From Thermoplasmata archaeon (GTDB lineage Archaea > Thermoplasmatota > Thermoplasmata > Thermoplasmatales > Thermoplasmataceae): DNA of 10,889 nucleotides. How positions within the stretch are numbered: position 1 is the first letter of the stretch; every line of letters begins with the position of its first letter. Location: NCBI GenBank assembly GCA_021802165.1, contig JAKAAU010000029.1:1-10889 (forward strand). The letters run 5' to 3'. Of the stretch, positions 1-6,201 are shown piece after piece. The position numbers were made by a program, and so were the translations under genes. The notes under the pieces were generated by a model that was given only the letters and a program-made list of their open reading frames with translations, searched no databases and was not told where the DNA came from.

Positions 1-6
1 CCAGTT

Positions 7-831
7 ATGACCAGGTACAGATTTCTAAACGAATTCGGAATAATAGCTTTTTTACTGGTACCGTGGATTCAGTTTGTTAGGATAGAGAACTTTCCCATAA
101 TTAGGGAATACCTTATCACATTTATTGTTGTCTGGTTAACCTTAGGTTTAGCAATTACGGTTTCTGCTATGCTTCACCTCAAAAATATTTCCCCTGGGTT
201 CAATCACGGAGTTGAAGACAAAACTGTAATGAATTCATTTTTTAATAGATATCCCGGGATCACAGGGAATACTCCTGAAATACTAATGTTTGAGAAATCA
301 GGAAAGAGAGGTGGGGCATGGGTCAATGGAATATTAAGAAAGAAAATTTGCATTGATAGAACATTCTGGAATACAATTTCTGAGGAGGAGAGAGATGCAC
401 TATTGCTTCACGAGATTGGGCACATAGAAAATAATAGCTATGCATTGCCTTTTATATATTCAATTGCTGTATCCTCTATAAACGCATTTGTATATACGAA
501 CTTAGTATATTTTGCAATAAACCTTGTAACCCTTGAAACAGCATTGACTTCAGTTATTAATATTATATACAATGTAATTCTCCTTCTCAGTACAGTAGTT
601 GCCACATTAATTGATCTAAGGCTCAAAAAGCTCGGCTTGAAAATCAATGGGTCATACCAGATAAAGGCTGACCGGTTTGCATTAGAACATATGGACGGTA
701 ACAGTGAGGCAGTTATATCTATGATAAAAAAGCTGAGGTTATATGAAGAGAAAAGAATTAATGGAAAAAGGTTGCTATACGTTGACTCCACTTCTGAATT
801 AAGGATTGAAAAATTGAGTGATAAACCTTGA
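7..831 (+). CDS. HtpX-like M48 family membrane metallopeptidase, possibly 5'-partial
   Basis: Predicted membrane-bound zinc peptidase of the M48 (HtpX/Ste24) group; family members degrade or process membrane proteins. Visible in the 274 residues: hydrophobic helices at about 10-26 and 34-57, a soluble segment with AWVNG (104-108) before the catalytic helix, the zinc motif HEIGH (135-139), two more hydrophobic segments (about 145-172 and 178-203), and KADRFA (220-225). This is the HtpX order: two helices, HExxH, two hydrophobic segments, then ExxAD. The Glu expected four residues before the Asp of that last motif is Gln218, so the third zinc ligand is altered and activity is uncertain. Only two sense codons precede the ATG at position 7 and no in-frame stop is visible, so the true start could lie upstream of the window. 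It faces the ATPase gene convergently. Family assignment is fairly secure; the substrate is unknown. Confidence 0.8.
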   Translation: MTRYRFLNEFGIIAFLLVPWIQFVRIENFPIIREYLITFIVVWLTLGLAITVSAMLHLKNISPGFNHGVEDKTVMNSFFNRYPGITGNTPEILMFEKSGKRGGAWVNGILRKKICIDRTFWNTISEEERDALLLHEIGHIENNSYALPFIYSIAVSSINAFVYTNLVYFAINLVTLETALTSVINIIYNVILLLSTVVATLIDLRLKKLGLKINGSYQIKADRFALEHMDGNSEAVISMIKKLRLYEEKRINGKRLLYVDSTSELRIEKLSDKP

Positions 832-1072
832 TAAAATTCAGTAAACTATATGTAGAATATAAACTCCATTTCATGCACTCGGCACTATTGAAGTTTGCTA
901 TAAGTCTTGATCTGGAAAATCCACACAATAAAAAACCCCTATCAATTGGAAATATTTCTAGGACGAACCTATCCTTAGCCATCTTTTATACGTGCCGAAC
1001 GTGTCAAATTCATCAAACCATCACATAAAGAATTAAATTCAGGATAACCTAAAGTTCATGTAAAAGTAAGAA
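832..1072. other. Intergenic region between convergent genes, nothing recognised
   Basis: This 241-bp gap separates the stop codons of the convergent metallopeptidase and ATPase genes. Short open frames cross it on both strands, but none has a plausible promoter at the right distance or a recognisable motif. No RNA gene or clear terminator hairpin was seen. It could hold a decayed gene, because it is longer than most gaps here, but nothing in the sequence identifies one. Confidence 0.5.
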
Positions 1073-2365
1073 TTATAAATGGCTTTCTGAACTTATAAGA
1101 TACAGGAATATAGATAGAGGTATAGCTGCCCTATCACCATCTAAGTAGGGCAAAGTATCCCTTGTTAACAAATATCCCTTTGGGAAATATAAATTATTCA
1201 TTTTTTTATTTCCATACTTTACCTCAATTCCTGTATCATTATAAAGGAAATCAACCTCCTTTCCCTTTTTGGTTTCCACATAGTATATTTCATGAAATTT
1301 ATTGAATAGATGGTTACCGACGACGCCTTCTATGACTTTTGCCTGCTCACCTTCCCTGTATTCTGATTCACCCTTGGTATATTTTTTTAATACCCTGTAA
1401 ATAAAAGGATCTGTAAAATATATCTTTTTATTGCTTCTGTACATGACTTTTCCATTCAATTTTTTATAAAATATTCTGGCAATAAACAAATCCTGCATAA
1501 TTTCAATATAGGCTTCCACAGTTTTATTTGAACCTATAGATGTATTCTGAGCTATGGAATTAGCAGATAACCGTGAGGTATAGCTCGAGATCATCTGTTC
1601 AACAATCTCTTTAAAATACAACTGCCTTTTGTCAAGTTTTGAAATATCCCCTATAATCGCATCTTTATAAATTTCGTATAATCTATCCAGAGGGTCTGAA
1701 TCCCTAACTTCATAAGATGGCCATAAAAAGCCTCCCGTTATCAAGTACTGTTCCAGAGCGTGGTTTAACTCTTCGATATACGGGGATACTTTTAAGGATA
1801 ACTTATAAAAATCTCCTACTTTACGGATGTCTATATCCGTATCTACATCTATTTTTTTAAAAAACAAATCAAAATATTCTTTAAATTGCATGGGTAAAAA
1901 TATAACCTTTGCAATATTCCTACCTGGGAATGTTTCCTTCAATAGGGAAATAGAGGAGGAACCCGTGAGGTAAATTCGTTTGTCATTAAGATATCCTGAA
2001 TTGAAAAGACCGAGTATTAATATATTCCAATCTTTAACAAAGCTAATTTCATCCAGAAAGATAAATCTCATACTCTTCTGATCTGATTGTGCATCAAAGA
2101 AAGATAAGGCTGTTTTTATTTCTTCCTTATCATCTATAAAATCGCATGTCAGGTATAAAATATTTCTTGGATTAACATTTTTATTTAGAAGTAGATCCAT
2201 TATTACCAATTTTATATAGGTTGTTTTTCCGACCTGTCTTGGCCCCAGCAGTATTATATTTTCGTCCTTATATTCGTAAATATGTCTTGGATTTAATTCA
2301 AGGGCTTTTTTTACCTTATTATCTCTAAGTATTCCTGTCCTGTCACGCCACCAGGGATTTTGCAT
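1073..2365 (-). CDS. AAA-type ATPase with DUF4143/PD-(D/E)xK-like C-terminal domain
   Basis: Member of the common archaeal/bacterial P-loop family with AAA_14 and DUF4143 domains, whose cellular role is not established. In the 430-aa form starting MQNPWWRD, the Walker A motif GPRQVGKTT is at 41-49, Walker B FIFLDE at 101-106, the sensor-like YLTGSSS at 132-138, PGR at 147-149, and the family motif YLITGGF at 207-213. The C-terminus has EVDF (370-373) and IEVKYG (380-385), with Glu346 upstream, a spacing like a PD-(D/E)xK nuclease core. An in-frame GTG at 2386 would add seven residues, but it sits only about 10 nt from the TATA-like ATATATAAC (2392-2400), whereas the ATG at 2365 is about 31 nt away; the ATG is therefore preferred. 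Upstream DNA is full of repeats. Length and motifs suggest an intact gene. Such ATPases are often patchily distributed and are thought to spread by transfer. Confidence 0.88.
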   Translation of the reverse strand: MQNPWWRDRTGILRDNKVKKALELNPRHIYEYKDENIILLGPRQVGKTTYIKLVIMDLLLNKNVNPRNILYLTCDFIDDKEEIKTALSFFDAQSDQKSMRFIFLDEISFVKDWNILILGLFNSGYLNDKRIYLTGSSSISLLKETFPGRNIAKVIFLPMQFKEYFDLFFKKIDVDTDIDIRKVGDFYKLSLKVSPYIEELNHALEQYLITGGFLWPSYEVRDSDPLDRLYEIYKDAIIGDISKLDKRQLYFKEIVEQMISSYTSRLSANSIAQNTSIGSNKTVEAYIEIMQDLFIARIFYKKLNGKVMYRSNKKIYFTDPFIYRVLKKYTKGESEYREGEQAKVIEGVVGNHLFNKFHEIYYVETKKGKEVDFLYNDTGIEVKYGNKKMNNLYFPKGYLLTRDTLPYLDGDRAAIPLSIFLYLISSESHL

Positions 2366-2392
2366 TGAAATCGTTGATAAATCCACATTTAG

Positions 2393-2400
2393 TTATATAT
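2393..2400 (-). promoter_or_regulatory. TATA box of the ATPase gene
   Basis: On the minus strand this reads ATATATAA, centred about 31 nt upstream of the ATG at 2365. That fits an archaeal TATA box with a very short leader. It directly adjoins the first ATTACTAA copy (2399-2406). Confidence 0.5.
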
Positions 2401-2469
2401 TACTAATTATTATTAATTTTTTGGTATTGATTACTAAATTTATTTGAATATTTAGTAATCAATTACTAA
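2399..2469. repeat. Four copies of ATTACTAA including a 14-bp perfect inverted repeat
   Basis: ATTACTAA occurs at 2399-2406, 2430-2437 and 2462-2469 on the + strand and at 2452-2459 on the minus strand. The second and third copies are the core of a perfect 14-bp inverted repeat (2426-2439 and 2450-2463) around a 10-nt spacer. The cluster lies immediately upstream of the ATPase TATA box, in the 264-bp gap shared with the divergent LutA-like gene. A regulator-binding operator array is the simplest reading. A hairpin or a degenerate mobile-element end is also possible. The repeats are seen directly; the function is inferred. Confidence 0.7.
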
Positions 2470-2601
2470 CTTTTTACCTTATTCCCCGCTGGTTATGAAT
2501 TTTCTACTCGTACCCAATATTTTATGGAAATATATCTTTCTGTTAACAGTACAATAGCCTTTCCACATAATAACACTTAATGAAACATGTTTGCAAATAA
2601 A

Positions 2602-2608
2602 TTTATTA
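2602..2608 (+). promoter_or_regulatory. TATA box of the LutA-like gene
   Basis: TTTATTA is centred 25 nt upstream of the ATG at 2630, with no Shine-Dalgarno sequence in between, which fits a leaderless transcript. It supports the ATG at 2630 over the in-frame TTG at 2591, which would lie upstream of the transcript. Confidence 0.5.
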
Positions 2609-2629
2609 GCAATCAATGCCTTTATTTTC

Positions 2630-3520
2630 ATGGATATCAATAAAAAACGCATCGAGAAAATGAGAGATCTGATTTTCCAGAATTTAATGGACAGCTATTT
2701 GCCATTTCCACTGGACACAAAATTATATTCATCATGGGCAAATGTAATTCCAAACAATGGAGACACTGTAATCTACACATCATATATGTACCAGATTTCA
2801 GGCATTTTAAAGCGTTATGAGGCATTATTCCCGAAGATATACCGCCTTAACATACCCAAAAGACTCATGACGGCATCAAAATTCCTTATAAAACCCAAGG
2901 ATGAGGAATTGCAGAGGGCATTCAGAATACTGAAAAGTATAACATCCATGCTTTCAGGATCAGGTGTAAAATTTGGGTACCTGTATGATCAGGAGCCATA
3001 TTCAGGTGCACTCCTCCTAGAATCAGGTTTCATAAAGGAATATAAGGAATATGGAGAAAAACTATACAGCTTCTTCAAATCAAAGGGCATAAAAAATATC
3101 ATAACCGTTGATCCCCACACAACAAACGCACTGAAAAGGTATAAGGATTTTATAGATTTTGACATAGATATTAAGAATTATTTAGAACTTGTAAACTTCA
3201 AGGGAACCGGCAACTATGTTATACATGATTCCTGCCTATATTCACGTGCCATGGGAATGTACAGCGATATAAGGAATAAGGTTAATAATTCCGGCCTTGC
3301 CATAGATGAAAACTATCTCATAACAAGCAAGGAAATGGGAAGCTGCTGTGGTGGCCCTCTTTCACTTGTTTCTGCCCAGGACAGTGAGGATGTATCCAGG
3401 GCGAGGGCAGAGAAACTTCTGTCTGTCAATGAAAATGTTCTGGTTATGTGCCCACTGTGCTACCAGAATCTATCTCCATATGTAAACAATATAAAAGATC
3501 TTGCAGAGGTGGTTTCATGA
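2630..3520 (+). CDS. LutA-like iron-sulfur oxidoreductase subunit (CCG domain)
   Basis: Probable iron-sulfur subunit passing electrons from oxidation of a 2-hydroxyacid such as lactate or glycolate, together with the LutB-like protein encoded next. In the 296-aa form (start MDINKKR) the C-terminal half carries one complete cysteine-rich CCG motif: Cys202 (HDSC), Cys239-Cys240 (SCCGG), and Cys274/Cys277 (CPLC). This is the HdrB/GlpC/LutA type, which can bind an unusual non-cubane 4Fe-4S cluster in HdrB. The N-terminal half retains the outline of a first CCG domain (YTSYMYQ near 49-55, EPYSGALL near 122-129) but no cysteines there, unlike bacterial LutA, which has two CCG motifs. It shares a 4-nt ATGA overlap with the next gene. 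The start was chosen from the TATA spacing. Subunit class is secure; the substrate is not shown by the sequence. Confidence 0.85.
   Translation: MDINKKRIEKMRDLIFQNLMDSYLPFPLDTKLYSSWANVIPNNGDTVIYTSYMYQISGILKRYEALFPKIYRLNIPKRLMTASKFLIKPKDEELQRAFRILKSITSMLSGSGVKFGYLYDQEPYSGALLLESGFIKEYKEYGEKLYSFFKSKGIKNIITVDPHTTNALKRYKDFIDFDIDIKNYLELVNFKGTGNYVIHDSCLYSRAMGMYSDIRNKVNNSGLAIDENYLITSKEMGSCCGGPLSLVSAQDSEDVSRARAEKLLSVNENVLVMCPLCYQNLSPYVNNIKDLAEVVS
3506..3512 (+). promoter_or_regulatory. Shine-Dalgarno site of the LutB-like gene
   Basis: GAGGTGG ends 4 nt before the ATG at 3517 and matches the 3' end of archaeal 16S rRNA. It is the clearest Shine-Dalgarno site noticed at a start codon here, as expected for a distal operon gene, and it fixes this start against the longer open frame beginning at 3448. 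Confidence 0.75.
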
Positions 3521-4653
3521 ACTATGAATGGGACGTTGCAATAAACAAGGCTATACTGAATAATTCACCAAAAGTCCATAAAATCCTTGAGGAAAACCCC
3601 TACATAAAGGATGTAGCATTCGAATTGAGGGAAACCAAAAATAAGGTACTGGATGATATAGATTCTTACATATCAAAAACCCAGAAGAGCGTGGAAAAAC
3701 TGGGTGGACATGTCCATATAGCAAAGAACAGTGCCGAGGCAATGAATATTGTAAAGGAAATACTCGGGGAGAAGAGGAAGATAGTGGTTTCCAAATCAAA
3801 TGTGCTCTACGAGATTAAGCTCAGGGAAGAACTGGAAAATGAGGGCATGGATATCTGGGAGACCGATCTTGGTGAATACCTAGTGCAGCTCAATAAGGAT
3901 ATGCCATCGCATCTTGTTGCTCCCGCAATCCATCTGACGAAGGATAAAATAGGAAAGTTGCTGAATGAAAACTTGGATAGCAGCATAAACGAAAACACAT
4001 CAGCTGAGGAAATGGTAAGCAGAGTAAGAAAATTCCTCATGGAGAAATACCTTGCAGCTGAGGTTGGAATAACAGGTGCAAATGCCATTGCAGCGGATAC
4101 AGGTTCTGTTCTTCTCATAGAGAATGAGGGGAATATAAGAATTGATACGGTTCTGCCCCAGACACATATAGCCATAACCGGCATAGATAAGATTGTGCCC
4201 ACCCTGAAAGATGCATTCAATGAGGTCATAGTGCAGGCATCATATGCCGGTTTTTATCCTCCTACTTATATCAACGTAACGTCAGGACCCAGTGCAACAG
4301 GCGATATAGAGCTCCAGAGGGTATCGCCTGCCACGGGACCCAGAGAATTCCATTTGATACTGCTGGATAACGGCAGGAAGGAGGCAATCAACTCTGACAT
4401 ACGTGAATCACTTCTCTGCATCAGATGCGGCAGATGCTATTTTTCATGCCCATCTTACAAGCTTTATGGCAAGGACTTCGGAGACAGCCCTTATACGGGT
4501 CCTACTGGAATAATGTGGTCTGCAATAACATCTAAAAAATACGACAAATCTATGCTTTGCATGCATTCTGGAGGGTGCAAGGAGGTATGCCCTATGGATA
4601 TAAACATACCCAGAATGATAGAAAGAATAAAATTCCGTTACATGGAGGAATAG
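3517..4653 (+). CDS. LutB-like LUD-domain protein with C-terminal ferredoxin motifs
   Basis: Probable partner of the preceding LutA-like protein in 2-hydroxyacid oxidation (LutB/LldF family). The 378 residues hold a LUD domain from about 50 to 285, with the typical VGITGANAIAADTGS stretch (183-197) and ENEGNIR (202-208). A dicluster ferredoxin-like tail follows: C301, C304, C307, C311 (CIRCGRCYFSCP) and C348, S351, C354, C358 (CMHSGGCKEVCP). The second site has Ser at the position where CxxCxxCxxxCP expects Cys, so its cluster may use Ser, be of the 3Fe-4S kind, or be unstable. It is somewhat shorter than bacterial LutB proteins, which are usually well over 400 aa. The ATG overlaps the upstream stop (ATGA) and has a good Shine-Dalgarno site, so translation is probably coupled. 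No LutC gene and no FAD-linked hydroxyacid dehydrogenase is in the window. Confidence 0.87.
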   Translation: MNYEWDVAINKAILNNSPKVHKILEENPYIKDVAFELRETKNKVLDDIDSYISKTQKSVEKLGGHVHIAKNSAEAMNIVKEILGEKRKIVVSKSNVLYEIKLREELENEGMDIWETDLGEYLVQLNKDMPSHLVAPAIHLTKDKIGKLLNENLDSSINENTSAEEMVSRVRKFLMEKYLAAEVGITGANAIAADTGSVLLIENEGNIRIDTVLPQTHIAITGIDKIVPTLKDAFNEVIVQASYAGFYPPTYINVTSGPSATGDIELQRVSPATGPREFHLILLDNGRKEAINSDIRESLLCIRCGRCYFSCPSYKLYGKDFGDSPYTGPTGIMWSAITSKKYDKSMLCMHSGGCKEVCPMDINIPRMIERIKFRYMEE

Positions 4654-4688
4654 TAAAAGCGTACAGATATTAGCAAGCAATTTTCATA

Positions 4689-4716
4689 AAAGTAATATAT
4701 ATAATAATATTACTTT
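4689..4716. promoter_or_regulatory. Perfect palindrome over the TATA box of the AbrB-type gene
   Basis: AAAGTAATAT (4689-4698) and ATATTACTTT (4707-4716) form a perfect 10-bp inverted repeat with an 8-nt spacer. The AT-rich centre, TATATATAATA (4696-4706), lies about 22-25 nt from the ATG at 4723 and is the likely TATA box. A dimeric protein bound here would block TBP. Self-repression by the encoded AbrB/VapB-type protein is the natural inference, since such proteins typically bind palindromes in their own promoters. Confidence 0.7.
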
Positions 4717-4722
4717 ATTATA

Positions 4723-4956
4723 ATGGCAATCAAAATTAGCCGTATGAATTTAAAAGGTCAGATAAGGATACCGAAAGAAATACGTGAATACCTGAATATA
4801 AGACCAGGTGAACACATATATTTTGAAACTTCCAAGGAGGGAATTATAATAAAAAAGGCACACATGAAAAAATTAAGCGATGTGCTCACATCGGCTAAAC
4901 CTTTTGATGAAAATGTGATTCGATCAATTGAAGATATCAGGAATGAATGGATCTAA
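4723..4956 (+). CDS. AbrB/SpoVT-fold DNA-binding protein, VapB-type antitoxin
   Basis: A 77-aa protein with a swapped-hairpin AbrB domain at about 3-45: the GQIRIPKEIRE core (12-22), a hydrophobic-then-PGE turn (28-30), and the second strand pair ending IIIKKA (41-46). The remaining 30 residues are charged and probably form the tail that wraps a toxin in VapB antitoxins. AbrB-fold proteins act as dimers that bind DNA and commonly repress their own promoter, which fits the palindrome just upstream. The expected toxin gene is missing: only a fragment that may be a decayed PIN gene follows, overlapping the stop codon. It could therefore be an orphan antitoxin or a stand-alone regulator. The start is well placed relative to the TATA box and the MAIKISRMNLKG opening is typical of the family. 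Confidence 0.82.
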   Translation: MAIKISRMNLKGQIRIPKEIREYLNIRPGEHIYFETSKEGIIIKKAHMKKLSDVLTSAKPFDENVIRSIEDIRNEWI

Positions 4957-5010
4957 AATATATAATTACGATACAACTATAAATGATTTAACAAAATTTT
5001 TTGTACATAT
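4947..5010 (+). pseudogene. Possible remnant of a VapC-type PIN toxin gene
   Basis: An ATG at 4947 overlaps the end of the antitoxin gene by 10 nt, an arrangement typical of vapBC pairs. It opens MDLKYII, the usual first strand of a PIN protein, and then stops at 4980 after 11 codons. A frameshift within about 4965-4968 would lead into YDTTINDLTKFF, resembling the hydrophobic-Asp-Thr start of PIN domains (for example IIDTNVLIDLL). Nothing PIN-like follows, and glucose dehydrogenase starts at 5070, so most of the gene would have been deleted. The match is short and lies in AT-rich DNA, so it may be coincidence. Confidence 0.3.
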
Positions 5011-5013
5011 TTT

Positions 5014-5033
5014 TGTGGAATTATTTTTCCACA
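5014..5033. repeat. Inverted repeat upstream of glucose dehydrogenase
   Basis: TGTGGAA (5014-5020) and TTCCACA (5027-5033) form a perfect 7-bp inverted repeat with a 6-nt spacer, ending about 10 nt before a weak TATA-like CTAAATCA (5043-5050), which is itself centred about 24 nt from the ATG at 5070. The position suits an operator for sugar-responsive control. A hairpin ending the upstream antitoxin transcript is the alternative. Confidence 0.45.
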
Positions 5034-5069
5034 CCATAAAGGCTAAATCAAAAATGAAATTACGCTGGT

Positions 5070-6146
5070 ATGGTAAATGCTTTGACCACAAATGCACCAT
5101 CAGGGGGCATTGAATTCCATAATGTATTGATTCCGGATCAGAAAGACTTTGAAATTAAGCTCAAACCCCTATATACGGGAATATGCGGCACAGATCGTGG
5201 AGAGGTTAATGGAAGCCTATCATTTGCTTACAACCAGCCAGGTTATAATTTCCTTGTTCTGGGGCATGAGGCTGTATGCCAGGTGATTGATGCCACAGAA
5301 AATGAATATGGAATAAAGACCGGCGATTATGTTGTACCCGTTGTGAGAAGGCCTGGGAATTGTGTGAACTGCAGAATAGGAAGAGAGGACAACTGCTCTG
5401 ATGGAAAGAAGAATGAGGCAGGAATAACAGGTCTTCATGGATTCATGCGTGATTATTTTTTTGATTCCCCGGAAAATCTTGTTAAAGTAAATGATAGAAG
5501 CATGGTGAGAGAAGCAGTTCTCACAGAACCGGCAAAGAATGTTATGAAAGCCTTTGAGGTCTTCGATACCGTATCGAAAAGATCCATATACCAGAATGAA
5601 GATTCCACATTTGCTGGAAAAAATTGCCTTATTATTGGGTCCGGCAGTGAAGCATTCATATATACAATGATGGCACATGAATATATGTTCAATGTATATA
5701 TGACAAACAGGCATACCCTTGGGGAATCTAAATTATCAATTCTGGAAAAAACAGGAAGTATATTCTTTGATTATACCGATAATGTTCCACTGAAAGGCAT
5801 AGATCTGCTGATAGATACCAGCGGGGACCCAGCTACTATATTCAAATTCGTTCGCATGATGAATAACAATGGAGTTACAATACTTTTTGGGACAAACGGC
5901 AAGGCACCCGGAACACAAGTTAACGGTGAGGATATAGATTATATTATAGAAAGAAACATATGCATGGTCGGTTCAGTAGATGGGGCAAAAAAGCATTATT
6001 TCGATGCATTGCGATATTTAGAAAAATGGGGGCATTCTCAAAATTCAGTGATAAATAAACTGATTACCGGAACATATTCACCGGAAAATACGGAAATTTT
6101 CCTGACCAAACCAGAAGGTGAAATAAAATCAATAATTAAATGGTAG
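5070..6146 (+). CDS. gdh: Glucose 1-dehydrogenase (NADP-preferring, zinc MDR family)
   Basis: Oxidises glucose (often galactose too) to the aldonolactone, the first step of the non-phosphorylated Entner-Doudoroff pathway of Thermoplasmatales; cytoplasmic. The 358 residues follow the known Thermoplasma acidophilum enzyme nearly throughout: GICGTDRGE (37-45), LGHEA (64-68), VVRRPG (91-96), [13 protein letters not shown] (116-128) and [11 protein letters not shown] (271-281). Likely catalytic zinc residues are C39, H66, E67 and E153. The structural lobe has C98, C101 and C109 only; the third Cys position of four-Cys relatives is absent, as I recall for the T. acidophilum sequence. The Rossmann motif is GSGSEAF (190-196), and NRH (213-215) sits where the cofactor 2'-phosphate is read, suggesting NADP. 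Length matches the family. The promoter is weak in TATA content and is preceded by an inverted repeat. The alkaline-phosphatase-type gene follows 55 nt downstream on the same strand. Confidence 0.96.
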   Translation: MVNALTTNAPSGGIEFHNVLIPDQKDFEIKLKPLYTGICGTDRGEVNGSLSFAYNQPGYNFLVLGHEAVCQVIDATENEYGIKTGDYVVPVVRRPGNCVNCRIGREDNCSDGKKNEAGITGLHGFMRDYFFDSPENLVKVNDRSMVREAVLTEPAKNVMKAFEVFDTVSKRSIYQNEDSTFAGKNCLIIGSGSEAFIYTMMAHEYMFNVYMTNRHTLGESKLSILEKTGSIFFDYTDNVPLKGIDLLIDTSGDPATIFKFVRMMNNNGVTILFGTNGKAPGTQVNGEDIDYIIERNICMVGSVDGAKKHYFDALRYLEKWGHSQNSVINKLITGTYSPENTEIFLTKPEGEIKSIIKW

Positions 6147-6201
6147 TAATTTCCAAAGGCTATACTGGCAAGGGATTAATACAATTTAGTAATGCAAATG
6201 C

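Noticed and set aside
758..982. 74-codon minus-strand open frame, possibly a transposase remnant
   Set aside because: It runs into the end of the metallopeptidase gene, its ATG sits directly at a TATA-like sequence rather than 25 nt below it, and no transposase motif is visible.
828..1028. 66-codon open frame after the metallopeptidase gene
   Set aside because: It starts with TTG overlapping the upstream stop, lacks a Shine-Dalgarno or TATA element, and its translation matches nothing I recognise.
2591..2629. N-terminal extension of the LutA-like protein from TTG
   Set aside because: It includes the likely TATA box (2602-2608), and the ATG at 2630 has proper spacing to it.
3448..3516. N-terminal extension of the LutB-like protein
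   Set aside because: It would overlap the LutA-like gene by 73 nt, whereas the ATG at 3517 has a clear Shine-Dalgarno site and an ATGA overlap.
4928..5113. 61-codon open frame bridging the antitoxin and glucose dehydrogenase
   Set aside because: It overlaps both real genes out of frame; only its early part is of interest, as a possible toxin-gene remnant.
5220..5714. 164-codon minus-strand open frame inside glucose dehydrogenase
   Set aside because: It is antisense to a strongly conserved enzyme and has no recognisable motif.
6184..6193. A further ATTTAGTAAT match upstream of the phosphodiesterase gene
   Set aside because: A single copy of its octamer core is expected by chance at about this rate in 11 kb of AT-rich DNA, and no second arm is present.
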